Shown here: piece after piece, positions 12,420 to 22,089 of the stretch
Position numbering within the stretch: the first letter of the stretch is position 1
Layout: each line of letters opens with the position of its first letter
Source of the DNA: Spirometra erinaceieuropaei
Lineage: Eukaryota > Platyhelminthes > Cestoda > Diphyllobothriidea > Diphyllobothriidae
NCBI GenBank assembly: GCA_902702965.1
Contig: CACRXP010000669.1
Span: forward strand, 161,208-225,207
Direction: 5' to 3'
Length of the DNA stretch: 64,000 bases
Notes under the pieces: model-generated
The model's input: only the letters and a program-made list of their open reading frames with translations
What the model was told of the DNA's origin: nothing
Database searches by the model: none
Translations under genes and position numbers: made by a program

Positions 12420-12720
12420 GTAATCCCTAATGAGTAACGTGAAAGATCGACTGTTCTGCGCAATGATGTCCACCGTGTGTTCCACCGTAGGGTGAGAGGA
12501 GAAACGGTGACTTGTACGTGAATTAATTCAAGATGAGAGTAGAATTACGCTCTTTCTCTTTCCTCTTGCATTAGGGCCGTTGTCAAGACACAGTCAAGAA
12601 GACCGGAAGCAGAAAACAGCGACTGACACGGGTTAAAACCGGAATTAAGACACACCACCATACCTGCTGTTGCACAACGTATACTGATCGGGATGATATA
12701 AAAGGAATAACAAAGGAGGC
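12420..12720 (-). repeat. Dispersed retrotransposon 3'-region family R, copy 1
   Basis: Read on the minus strand it contains CGGTCTTCTTGACTGTGTCT and the downstream CACGGTGGACATCATTG block in the same order as 22890-23060 and 57680-57860. Non-coding and diverged. The family follows the finger-encoding retrotransposon end at 57440, so it is probably that element's 3' untranslated region, or a SINE that borrowed it. Confidence 0.6.
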
Positions 12721-13394
12721 ACCTCAGATCTCACGTAGCGCAGCGAGACCTGCGAGTTGGTCTTAAAGATCTTCATCATTAGCAACTGCAGGACGCTGAT
12801 CGGCCCCCGCAGGTTGTTTTATCACATCTACCGCGTGGTCCGTTTGGAAGGCTGAATAAGTAATGCAGTGAAATTTATAAAAGGTCTACGAGTAGCACAA
12901 GGAGAAAGAAAATTTCCGTGCTGCAGTCGACCTTGAGCTAATCCTCGAGGGGGACACCTGTTCCCGTGTTCCAACACTGACATTGGCCCTAACCTTAGCT
13001 TAAGTCCTCATCTTAGTGCCAACCTTGGTCTCCCCTTTACAGGGGAGATTCCTATTACTCTGCTCTACCGACCTATGTATTAAGAAGTTTGCAATCTGTT
13101 CTTCGTAATTTTGGCGTCTGTATATGACAGCATAGAATATTGAACGCTGTCGGATTGAAACGTCGTGGCGCATTCGTCTTGTCACTTTCGAAAGACGGAA
13201 TATGCTGGATTGAACGTTTCGCTATTAATGGTTTCTCTCAACCAAAAGACTTTGCCTGCATGGTATGGTTTCCCACGCGAGACCTGGGAAAATTTATGAA
13301 ATAAGAATGGATAAGTCAGGTACCGTTTTAAATGGATTAGGGATTCAATATGGTGCAGTAGGCGGGACAGGTAACGAAATCCAAACAATCATGG
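12721..13394. other. No gene recognised; weak CCTAA-like stretch
   Basis: Around 12985-13040 there are several loose CCTAACCTTAG-like units, reminiscent of the degenerate telomere-like repeats at 46466-46560. Otherwise nothing is recognised. Confidence 0.4.
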
Positions 13395-13585
13395 CTCCAA
13401 TCGCCACCTTGTAGCTCGTGAGATTTGAGTGATGGCTGTATCCAAGCCATGCCTCTAATGCCCTGGGTTCAAATCCTACCGAGGCCGCAGACTTTTTCCA
13501 CACCTCTAACCACCTGAGCAACAAGGCCTCAGACGAGTTCACCGGAATTTTAGCCGCTTCAAATATCTTATTTAAATCTATCAAA
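13395..13585 (+). repeat. tRNA-derived SINE (family B) with recognisable tRNA-like head
   Basis: The head has an A-box-like TAGCTCGTGAG, a six-base-pair anticodon-like stem (ATGGCT/AGCCAT, 13453-13471) with a seven-base loop, and a good B-box GGGTTCAAATCC at 13486. There is no matching acceptor stem, so it is not a functional tRNA. The tail (TTCAAATATCTTATTTAAAT then CAAAACACCTATTGATT) matches the other family B copies. Minus-strand frames here are shadows. Confidence 0.65.
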
Positions 13586-16292
13586 ACACCTATTGATTAA
13601 GTGAGCGTTCATGTCATCTGACGGATTCTGAATTTATTCCTTAGGTTATCGAGTATGAACGATCATTTTGTTTCCATGAAATTTGCAAAGTACACAAGTT
13701 CAGTAGGTTGAGCGCATAACTTGGTCGTGGCCTCATGACTCAGGTGATGGGACTGCTTGCTGAGCACAAACCTTGCCCTAACTCTTGTGAGGCTGACAAG
13801 TTGTTTACATTTCTCCGTTATGAGCATTTCTGGTCGGCACGAGCGCGACATTTTGCTAGCATAAAATCAGAACTCAAATCGGATAATCATGCAAGAGTAC
13901 GCTTGACGTTCCATTTTGCAAATTAGTATTGAAAGGTAACGTCGGTTAGGAGTTTCAGTTGCCAAGAGAGATGAGTGCTGCAGTCAGTTCTTTGAAACAT
14001 CGATTGTGTCGTCCTCCTGAAAGTCTACAACATACAGTAACGAGAAGTTCACATGGCTTTTAGAGTGCTTCTTGATGTTTCTCCATCATTTTCGTGTTTC
14101 TTCCGATTTTTTTATTTTCTACAAGTTCGTGCCCAAATGCTTTGTTTAAGTCTAATGCTTTGTCGGCTTTCACATGATATAAACAGGATGTGATGTCATT
14201 CCCAGTGAGTCTTCTTTTCATCCTTGTGAAATCGCTAATTTACTCATCATGTATATTTGTTCATTCTGAATAGATGTCGGTCCATGGAAGGCGAGGATCA
14301 ATAAACGAATCTTGGATTTTCTTCTAAGCTTGCAATGTAAGTTTTCCTCCTTTTTTACGTCATGCGGACACATCATTGTAATGGGTCCCTTTAGTCAGAG
14401 GCGGTATTTATGTTGCTTGCCTTTTGATGCCGACAGATAAACAAGTCGGGGAAAAGATGTAACTTTGATCACAAATTCTTTAAAATCTGATACTGAATTT
14501 GAACGATACATCTAAGCCTAACTCCCATAGAAAAAAGTAATTCTGGCGCATCTCGTGCGCATACTGTTTTTTTCATATTTGCTTGAGTGCCTCATTAGAT
14601 TACGTCTACTCCTATTCTCAACAGAGAGTCAACAAATCAGCCCCGCTAATCTAAGTAGCTAACGCCTCTCGAAGATGATAAATCTGTCAAATGATCTTTC
14701 GACGGACGCGGAACTATTCTTGTTCATTTTTCTGTTGTCGTTATACGCGCTGTTTGCTGCAAATCTACTTTACGCGATCTGGATGTCATTGATCTTGGAT
14801 TGCGCGCAGATGACAATTAGATTGCGAGTTATCCAATCGCTTTTCAGACAAACTCAGACGGCGACTGGGGTGAATGTTTGTGTCCAGCAGAAACTTATTT
14901 GTGTTTTCGCTATGCGTTGTTTAAAAGAAGGTGCATATGCATTTTCGGGACTACTGTAATGAGATATCGACGCAATTTATTAGCATCAATATCGGACCGA
15001 GTTTAGACGTCGGAGAATATTAACCTACGACAGTACTTAAACGGGGTTTCATACACTGGTAGTATGGTCTGTCAATAAAAACTGCAGATATCAAAAAACA
15101 CGAATATGTATGTCGATATTCCCGCAGACCTCCCTATTTCCTATTGTGCACACATAAGGCATTCCATATTGTCGACTCATACATAACAGAGTAATACGAA
15201 ATTTCGTAGAGAAGCCTATTAGAAATATGCGGCTGAATTAAAATGTAAGCCCCTTCAGATTAACAACAAGGCCGCTCTGTAGTCCACTGATACTTCAATC
15301 GCCACCAACACTCTATATTAATGGCCGAGCGCTATTCACAACGCCAGTAAGAAGCACATCAGCAACAACAACTCCAATATAGTTATCATAAAATGACGTC
15401 CGAACTTTCAAACTTACAGGCTTTCCCTCAGCCCTGAATAATTTAAGCATTTAACATTGTTCGCACAACAATGTCTCGGCAGAATAGTAATTTTTACCCT
15501 GTCAGTATAAGCGCATTCCTGTTATGATGCTTTAAAGAGTCACCACGCTTTATTTTTCTGCGGTTGTATAACGTATGCTGCCATGAAACAGCTAAGGAAA
15601 GAGGGCATACATTTAATTGGGTAAGTTAGAAGAATATCGAATGAACCATTCTAAATCCGGGCAATAAAAAACAAACAAAGTTGCAACGACGTGACGTGGG
15701 AATTCTTGGAAGGAGTAAGTGGTAGTTTTGTTTTGCAAATAGTTTTGTGAGACTAATTACATCTGAACTTTTCTTCTTGTCAGTAGCGTCAAGAATAGCG
15801 GGGCGCAACGCCATCACCTTCAAGTCAAAAGTTTAATATGCGCATGACAACGTTAACACACCTGATTCTTGCAGCTGCTCGGCACTGAATGGTCACATCC
15901 AAAGCCTTAAGAAACAATTTTCGTAGCTGATTGTGCAGACTTCCGACAAGCTGTATATTTTTACCTGGTGCTTTAAAAAACTCGATAAAGCATGCCTACC
16001 AAATCATTTAACAGGCTTTTAAGGGTGATCGGCACTTTACTATGTGCAATATTGTGTCTTTCGCGTCAAATGTTACCCAACGGCGCTGCAATTTGTTGTT
16101 TTTGGACAAGAAAAGATTTTTTAGGTGAACGGTCCAATAATGGTCAGGGTGAGGCGTGATCACAAGGTGTTGCAGTCAGGTCAGGGCGTCGACTTTTGAA
16201 TAGGCCTTATTCCGGTCGCCTGCAAAACCCAAGCTCTCCACAATGGGCATCTGTGCAGCATGATATTTCTCCAATAATGTTCGATGCATAAT
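13586..16292. other. No gene recognised
   Basis: AT-rich, with frames of 94 codons or fewer (14675-14959, 13735-13926). The 14675-14959 product has a hydrophobic stretch near residues 14-35 but no family resemblance. No element ends found. Confidence 0.45.
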
Positions 16293-16305
16293 ACATCCAG
16301 GTCTT
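16293..16305 (+). repeat. Target site duplication, left
   Basis: ACATCCAGGTCTT, repeated exactly at 16961-16973 on the far side of the hammerhead element. Two or three bases at each edge could belong to the element. Confidence 0.85.
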
Positions 16306-16526
16306 GCCTTGTTTAATTTCCGAGGAAATTAATGCGCGAACTTGGAGTTGATCTTTCGAAACGGGCCTTTTCAGGCACGCTTCAAATTTCGATATGAATA
16401 TTTGAGCTGAAATCCATCAGCTAATGCGGAATAACCGCTTAATTTTCACAAACTGCCAACAGGCAGCCAGTAGTATAGAACCGTGCAATAATTTACCGTA
16501 CTTACAACACAGGTATTAGCTAAAAG

Positions 16527-16600
16527 CCCAGACACGCGTGTTTCGCCGATCTTATGCCGCTGCCTGACGCAGCTGCGAGGGGTTCGGCTCGTCAGTGGGT
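16527..16600 (-). ncRNA. Hammerhead ribozyme motif, minus strand (copy A)
   Basis: Minus-strand order: stem I ACCCA, core CTGACGA (16595-16589), stem II GCCGA (16588-16584) paired with TCGGC (16549-16545), GAAA (16544-16541), a short stem III ACA/TGT closing a CGCG loop, then C at the predicted cleavage site and TGGGC of stem I. All core positions fit the hammerhead consensus CUGANGA...GAAA...UH. Inside stem II, GCTGC/GCAGC gives a second hairpin. Self-cleavage is predicted, not shown. Confidence 0.85.
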
Positions 16601-16845
16601 CCCCCAGCTTTCCCCGTGTGTTTTTTGGTATATGAACTCCAGTTTTGACTTGCCTTGTTTAATTTCCGAAGAAATTAATGCGCGAACTTGGAGTAAATCT
16701 TTCGAAACGGGCCTTTTCAGGCACGGTCCGAAATTTGATATGAATATTTGAGCTGAAATCCATCAGCTACTGCGGAATAACCGCTTAATTTTCACAAACC
16801 GCCAACAGGCAGCCAGTAGTATAGACCACGGGGAAAGCTGGGGGA

Positions 16846-16918
16846 CCCACTGACGAGCCGAACTCCCCACATCTGCGTCAGGCAGCGGCATGAGATTGGC
16901 GAAACACGCATGTCTGGG
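16846..16918 (+). ncRNA. Hammerhead ribozyme motif, plus strand (copy A)
   Basis: CCCA (16846-16849) pairs with TGGG (16915-16918) as stem I. The core CTGACGA is at 16850-16856. Stem II is GCCGA (16857-16861) with TTGGC (16896-16900), where G-T replaces a G-C seen in other copies, so pairing survives the substitution. GAAA is at 16901-16904. Stem III ACA/TGT closes a CGCA loop. Predicted cleavage is after C16914. The fold is type I (open at stem I). Confidence 0.85.
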
Positions 16919-16960
16919 CTTTTAGCTAATACCTTCGTTGTAAGTACGGTAAATCATTGC

Positions 16961-16973
16961 ACATCCAGGTCTT
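16961..16973 (+). repeat. Target site duplication, right
   Basis: Exact repeat of 16293-16305, defining the insertion of the hammerhead element. Confidence 0.85.
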
Positions 16974-17539
16974 TTATAAAAAAAAGGCACATTCAGAATC
17001 ATTCTTGTCCATATTCCTTTAGTACAAGCGTCCGCATTCTTCAAACCACATACCCTAAGAAGGGGTATCCGTCGGCTTTAAGTAGTTTATTATTATGAGT
17101 TTAGTAATACAGTGCAATGCTTATTTAAAATTGCGTCGTATCTTCTTGTTTATTAATGCTCTCTTCGAGGCCTGGTGGGCATCCACTGAAGAATGTTGTA
17201 AGCCCAAATTGTTGTTTTATTTATAACATAGAGGAATGAATGGTTTTCCTTACACAACGCAAATAGTTTTAAAAACTTAAGGTCACATGCAAGTACATGT
17301 CTAGTTTAAAATTTCTCGTGAACTCAAAAAGGTTTTTTTAAATCGCAAAGCATTTTTATCCGAGTGCAAAACTTAAAAAGGACAAAAATTGCGATTGCAC
17401 AGGTGCCATAAAAGTTATTTAATGCATGCGTTGTATGGAATATGTATTTAAATGCGTAAAAACTCTAAAAACAAACGGCAAGCATCGATACTATCAAACT
17501 ATCATGATTTCATTTTAACCCAACCGTGAAAACCTCGCG
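16974..17539. other. No gene recognised
   Basis: AT-rich. The part near 17230-17300 (GAGGAATGAATGGTTTTCC) resembles the middle of the miniature inverted-repeat elements, but no arm is identifiable. Confidence 0.4.
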
Positions 17540-17625
17540 CCTCGAAGGGATTCGGAACCATGACAGTAAGAGAAAGGCTTTAGCACAGCCAACGCTCTAG
17601 CCATCTGAGCTACCAAACCCAAACC
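17540..17625 (-). repeat. tRNA-Ser-like SINE head (family B)
   Basis: Minus strand: TAGCTCAGATGG (A-box), then GGCT, a seven-base loop GTGCTAA and AGCC (anticodon position GCT, serine-like), a variable region, then GGTTCCGAATCCC (B-box with one extra base). The acceptor arms do not pair and no terminator follows, so it is a SINE head or tRNA pseudogene, not a tRNA gene. Confidence 0.6.
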
Positions 17626-17689
17626 GACGACGCGCTTTTAATTAAATTTGGGTCAAGTTTACCCGCCTTACCTACTGCAACGTCTGGAT

Positions 17690-17885
17690 CAACCAAATCT
17701 GATACAGTAAGCTGACTGCCCAGGCAGGATTTCCCAAGTACTATATTTAAAATCCACCAAATGACTACTAGGCTGTACTAAAGCCGTCCCCTTACTGTCG
17801 TGGGTTTGAATTCCGCCGAGGCACCGAGTGTTTAACAGTTGGATTAGATGAATTATTTGAAATCTGCCATAACACCTATGAATAG
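17690..17885 (+). repeat. SINE family B, body and tail
   Basis: AAGCTGACTGCCCAGGCAGG and a B-box-like GGGTTTGAATTCC (near 17804), followed by the shared tail GAAATCTGCCATAACACCTA. Aligns with 11720-11900 and 13470-13585. The 143-codon minus-strand frame at 17689-18120 crosses this SINE and unrelated DNA and is not a gene. Confidence 0.6.
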
Positions 17886-18185
17886 CCATGATTTGCCAAA
17901 CATGGTTTTGTAGGTCGTTGCGATGTTGCCGGCAATACACATCCGTATTGACCGCATGATTGTTGCCAAACTTCACTGTGGGCAGCTGCATGGATATCTC
18001 ACCACACACAAGGAATGCTCTTTTAGGATGGAATTCTTGTTTTGCTTTTCGAGTCACTCCCCTGACAAGATTGTTCAACGGTATGGTAAAGAATATCTTC
18101 GTTGCACAGTCGAAATGCATTCCTTAAATAGGATCTTGAAGCTACTTCATAAGCAAAGAATTAGAGCACTGAAGAAGAGGACACT

Positions 18186-18345
18186 ATTTCTGTAACAAGA
18201 ACTTTATTTGCCTGACGTTTTGAATTCCCCCCCGAACACACTTCAGCAGAGACAAGAGTAGATATGGGTAGTTCATGAATAAGGGGCTGCAGTATTTATA
18301 GGCTGCAGTCGCCATGGGATTGCATACCTATAAAAAATTCAGGGG
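18186..18345 (-). mobile_element. PLE tail in inverted orientation
   Basis: On the minus strand: TATAGGTATGCAATCCCATG, AAATACTGCAGCCC, then a hammerhead-like segment ending AAAACGTC (18218-18211) and AGGCAAATAAAG. It matches the plus-strand tail at 18515-18650, so two tails face outward from about 18350. Stem I (TTGTCT with AGGCAA) can still pair; the core reads CTGCTGA. Confidence 0.7.
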
Positions 18346-18349
18346 TCAC

Positions 18350-18700
18350 CGGTTTCGCGGAAAACTGCTCCTTACGTGAATAGCCAAACACGCGGCATAA
18401 GTGCAGGTAAATGACGCCAATTCTCAGGTTGCGGCTTACTCGACGAGATCAATTAACGACGCGAATGTAGCACATCAAGTGCAACGGTGAAGGGGGGTGG
18501 GAGCCGCGAATAATAATAGGTATGCTGTAGCATGACGACTGCATCCTAGAAATACTGCAGCGCTTTGTGCATGAACCACTCGTATTTGCTTTTGTTTCTG
18601 ATGATGCTTTAGAGCAGGAATCCAAAACGTCAGGCGAATAAAGTTCTTGTCCCAGCGATCGGGTCTCCTTCTGCATGAATGCTTCCTGGGACTTGTCTCT
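18350..18700 (+). mobile_element. PLE, decayed GIY-YIG segment and tail
   Basis: 18361-18460 aligns with 24833-24930, the GIY-YIG coding segment of the better-kept copy, including AACACGCGGC and AAATGACG, but with many changes. The tail continues with ATAGGTATGCTGTAGCATG and the hammerhead motif at 18591-18638 (TTTGTTT, CTGATGA, AAAACGTC, AGGCGAA). Together with 18186-18345 it forms a short inverted composite. A six-base AGCACT on both flanks may be the target duplication, which is weak. Confidence 0.7.
18591..18638 (+). ncRNA. Hammerhead-like motif in PLE tail
   Basis: TTTGTTT (18591-18597) pairs with AGGCGAA (18632-18638) using three G-T pairs. The core CTGATGA is intact. GAAA is changed to AAAA, which should abolish catalysis. 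TGCT/AGCA gives a stem II hairpin. Confidence 0.6.
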
Positions 18701-19393
18701 TCGCTTCTTTTTACAATGACAGCACTTAAAACTTTGATGGTTAATCTCCTCAAACGGGTTATGCGAAACAAACATCTCAGGCACTGATGACTTTTCAATA
18801 CTTCACGGTCCAAGAGCAGCTAACATTTAAAAATCAAATTCTTTCTTATTTTACAAACCTACCTAATGAACAAATAAAACTTTAGATCATCGCTGAGCCC
18901 AATGCGCCAGTCCTAAGCAAGATCACCTCCAGACCTACAATCGGCAATGGCGACCCCTAAATCAAGGAAATCTGCCGTATAATGAGAGTTGAGCATAGGA
19001 ATCTCAGTTCTCAAAATTAATACTCGTAATGGCAGATCAAAACAAAAACATTTGCCCAATGGGCACTGCTGCAGCCGTTCATCAAACTCTCTAGACATAA
19101 TAAAGGGCAAGCTTTATCAATCATAGCACGGCTCGCTGGATTACGTCCTTTAGGTTTTACGGTTTTTGGTTCACACTGTAGACTGGATTCCCCCCTCTCT
19201 AAAGCAGTGTAAACACTGTCCCCACGTGAACTGCGTGTATTTTGCCTATTGCAGCAACGGAAGCACGTTACTCAGGACCATTTGTCTCCCAAGTTAGTCT
19301 AAAAATAGGGATCGGGCTTGCGATCAATTTTGTCCCCAACATTTCCATGACACATGGAACACGAATACTAAGATGATGCTAAGTACTAAAACC

Positions 19394-19403
19394 AAAGCAT
19401 ACC
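19394..19403 (+). repeat. Target site duplication, left, of inverted PLE composite
   Basis: AAAGCATACC, repeated at 21250-21259 immediately outside the far tail. Confidence 0.6.
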
Positions 19404-20695
19404 GTAAAAAAAGATAAACACACGATCTCTGGGAGAGCAAGTGTATTAGTGTGAACTTTCGGTCTCGTACAGGAGGCCAGCGTCAGAGACTGTGAGGATG
19501 CAACATCAAATGAACAGTTTTTGTAGTCAAGCCACGAAGGGGGGGGGAGGGAGATATGAGTGCAGAGAGTGGTTTTTTCGCGATATGCTGAGTCCCACGC
19601 CGTCCCACAGTGTGGCGTGACTGCGTGCACCCTTGGCTGAAAATTGGGTCTCGACCCCTTGGCCGCCGGTACGGAGCACGTGATAGCAGGGGGGGTAGTT
19701 CAACGTGCCTGCTGATAAAATTGGTGTCAGACACTCAGGCCTCCAACAGTTCTCGCCCCGTCTTATTGTTGGCCCGCGCTACTATCCGCGTGCTCTCAAG
19801 GTTGAATTCCTGGCCTTCCTCCAGGGTGTGAGTGGCGATCTGGGACAACGGGTCGCCTCTCAGGACCGCCCGTTTGTGCTCCGGTATTCGTGAGCTAAGT
19901 CGTCGTCCAGTCTGACGTGTGTAGTGGCGAGGGCAATCCCGAAATGGGATCTAATAAATGACACCCGATTGTTTTCCCACATCTAGGCGATCCCTCATTC
20001 GCATGATTTTTTGCGCATGGTCGCTGTCGGACGGTGGACGATACCCACGCCGAGCTCTCCAGCGATGCGTTTCATTACCTTGGACACGTTCTTTATAGAT
20101 GGTATAGTGTGCTGGAGTGTTGGCGGTCCTCCTCTCTGTATTCGCCGTGGGTTCGTGTGAAGACAGCGGCTGACGAAGATGTTCGGGTATTTATTCCTTG
20201 CCAGTTCGTCTTGTATTCAAGTTTCAATTTTCCGAAATTTTGCTCTAGGCTCATGCGTTTTAGCACCTGTCTCCTTTTTGCCAACATGGAAATTGTTCGG
20301 CCAAGAGAATCAGTCACCAGTTCGCCAAAATATGTCGCACACTCTGTCCTTTTCTATTCATTGACGGCTCCGTACTTGTGAAGACGCAAATGACAGTAGT
20401 TAATCAACACTCTTGTCATTTGCTTGCGAAAACGTTGCGCAACGTTTCTACCCAGTTCAGTTTTTACTGGAGTCCTGTAGCCTAGGCTCTTCGGTGTCAG
20501 TCCTTTGCGAACACATCTGTAAAGAAAACGTAGCTGTTCGTATGTTGCTGCCTCTCGGGTGAAGAATGTCTCCCAGCTGCGAGCTGTGCGAAGCGCATTA
20601 AGCCCGAAATTTTCACGGATGTAAGCGAATATGCGAATCCCAGGTTCTTGTTGGAAAGAAAATGAACACACGATCTACGGGACAGTAGGTGTATT
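19404..20695 (-). mobile_element. Penelope-like element with terminal repeat, N-terminus and GIY-YIG but no reverse transcriptase core
   Basis: Minus-strand order: terminal repeat (about 20695-20626, containing ATCGTGTGTTCATTTTCTTT); an N-terminal segment with RFLYRCVRKGLTPKSLGY (about 20540-20490), a conserved PLE N-terminal signature; a short run with KRRQVLKRMSLEQNFGKLKL; then the pre-endonuclease linker (VSKVMKRIAGELGVGIVHRP near 20080), GVIY, and TGRRLSSRIPEHKRAV with EFNLESTRIVARANN (about 19900-19770); then the tail. The catalytic core between N-terminus and linker, normally well over 1 kb, is missing, and frameshifts and stops interrupt the rest. It is a non-autonomous internally deleted copy. 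Confidence 0.8.
19405..19915. repeat. Left arm of long inverted repeat
   Basis: Reverse complement of 20715-21210 with only modest divergence and small indels. It corresponds to the GIY-YIG end and tail of two PLE copies in opposite orientation. The transcribed pair could fold into a hairpin of about 500 base pairs. Confidence 0.8.
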
Positions 20696-21249
20696 AGTCT
20701 TAGCTACAGGACAGGCCGGACGACGACTTAGCTCACGAATACCGGAGCACAAACGGGCGGTCCGGAGAGGCGACCCGTTGTCTCAGACCGCCACTCGCAC
20801 CCTCGAGCAAGGCCACGAATTCAACCTTGAGAGCACGCGGATAGTAGCGCGGGCCAACAATAAGACAGGGCGAGAACTGTTAGAGGCCTGGGTGTCTGAC
20901 ACCACCTTTTCAACAGGCAAGTTGAACTACCCCCCCTGCTATCACGCGCTCCGTACCCGCGGCCAAGAGGCGAGACCCAATTTCCAGCCAAGGGTGCACG
21001 CAGTCATGCCACCCCGTGAGACGGCTTGGGACTCAGCTTGTCGCGGCTACCACCCTCTGCACTCATATCTCCCCCCCTTCGTGGCTTGACTAAAAAACTG
21101 TTCATTTGATGTTGCATCCTCACAGTCTCTGACGATGGCCTCCTGTACGAGACCAAAAGTTCAGAGTAATACGCCTACTGTCCCAGAGATCATGTGTTCA
21201 TCTTCTTTACAACAAGAGCCTGGTATTCGCATATTCGGTTCTATTCGTT
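20640..21249 (+). mobile_element. Penelope-like element, GIY-YIG terminus and tail (plus-strand arm)
   Basis: A 152-codon open frame (20631-21089) encodes, from about residue 24, TGQAGRRLSSRIPEHKRAV, then EFNLESTRIVARANNKTGRE and a short C-terminus. This matches the minus-strand copy at 19700-19920 residue for residue over most of its length. The N-terminal GIY-YIG strand with the catalytic tyrosines is lost, since the frame starts inside the terminal repeat of the neighbour. The tail runs to about 21249 with a hammerhead-like segment at 21123-21165. Its frame is open, so this arm is younger or luckier than the other copies, but it cannot make an active nuclease. Confidence 0.8.
21123..21165 (+). 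ncRNA. Hammerhead-like motif in PLE tail
   Basis: TCT, core CTGACGA, an arm GGCCTC/GAGACC (five of six pairs), then AAAAGTTC and AGAGT. The mirror-image copy on the minus strand (19495-19453) keeps GAAAG but has core CTGACGC. Each arm thus has one damaged core position. This is a different subfamily from the ACGTC type. Confidence 0.5.
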
Positions 21250-21259
21250 AAAGCATACC
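21250..21259 (+). repeat. Target site duplication, right, of inverted PLE composite
   Basis: AAAGCATACC, same as 19394-19403. Both sit just outside the two outward-facing tails. Confidence 0.6.
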
Positions 21260-22089
21260 ATAGTTAATCCTGCCTAATATGTCCTGTTGAGCAATAAAAT
21301 CGGGATTTTCCTTACCACCCGATAGGTGAGGAATTACATCAGACCGTCAATCATAGCATTTCACTGTGTTGAACCTTACAACTGACCTATTGTAATTTAA
21401 ATGCCAAGAATGTCCTGCCTCTATGCGCTTAGCCTATCCTATTAGCGTCAGACATGTTTGCAAGTCTGTATGTGGTTCGTCACACCTGTCAACTGACCGG
21501 TTCAGACTTTGATTCAAAATGCACTAATATCTTTAATACAAAAGTCTATGAAGATGCAAGCTCATAGAAAAGAGTTGCAGGACGTGATTTTCCAGGTTTA
21601 GATTCCTCATTTACGCAAACATTAATGCGTGTGTTCAACGCGAACCTTGCCAGATTCGATGCGAATGTTGATAAGAATACTGAAACTGCATTCCAGCATC
21701 AGTTTCTACGGAATAAAGGCCTAATATCCATACAGTCCTACAGGTTGTCCGTAATATGTGAATACTGACTTGCTCGCCATACACCCAGTCATTATTCGTG
21801 CTTGATAAGAATCAATTCTGTAGGGGTTATCTGAGAAAAATAAGCGAGCGTGAGTCTAAAACGAGGAGATAACCTCGTACGTGTCGCACATGGCACCCTA
21901 TGCATCCAACGACTGACGAAACGCTGTTTTGAATAAAGGTTACAAACAACACCCCTCCACCCCCTCCCCCCCAACGGGCCTGGAAAAAGGAAGGGAGAGT
22001 GATTTCAGCGACTCAGCGCAGTTTGAATCACCGTAATCAATGTGGAACGCTATTAAACTATCACGGTGCGCTAAAAGCCGTGGTGGGAT
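21260..22089. other. No gene recognised
   Basis: No convincing frame or repeat. Confidence 0.45.

Larger units (their letters stand above)
16306..16960 (+). mobile_element. Non-autonomous element with two opposed hammerhead ribozymes (copy A)
   Basis: Modules in order: X (16306-16481), Y (16483-16620), a 31-base spacer, X again (16652-16824), and Y inverted (16827-16962). X starts GCCTTGTTTAATTTCC and ends AGCCAGTAGTATAG. Y carries a hammerhead motif, so the two Y modules place one ribozyme on each strand and form inverted repeats of about 135 bases around the second X. The whole is bounded by a perfect 13-base direct repeat. It encodes no protein; the 65-codon frame at 16554-16751 is chance. 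It resembles retrozymes and other small hammerhead-bearing retroelements, but the X-Y-X-inverted-Y layout is not one I know. Confidence 0.9.

Noticed and set aside
13395..13500. A functional tRNA gene
   Set aside because: A-box, anticodon-like stem and B-box are visible, but there is no acceptor pairing, and the sequence continues into a SINE body seen in other copies.
17540..17622. tRNA-Ser(GCT) on the minus strand
   Set aside because: The anticodon loop fits, but the acceptor stem does not pair and the B-box has an extra base; more likely a SINE head.
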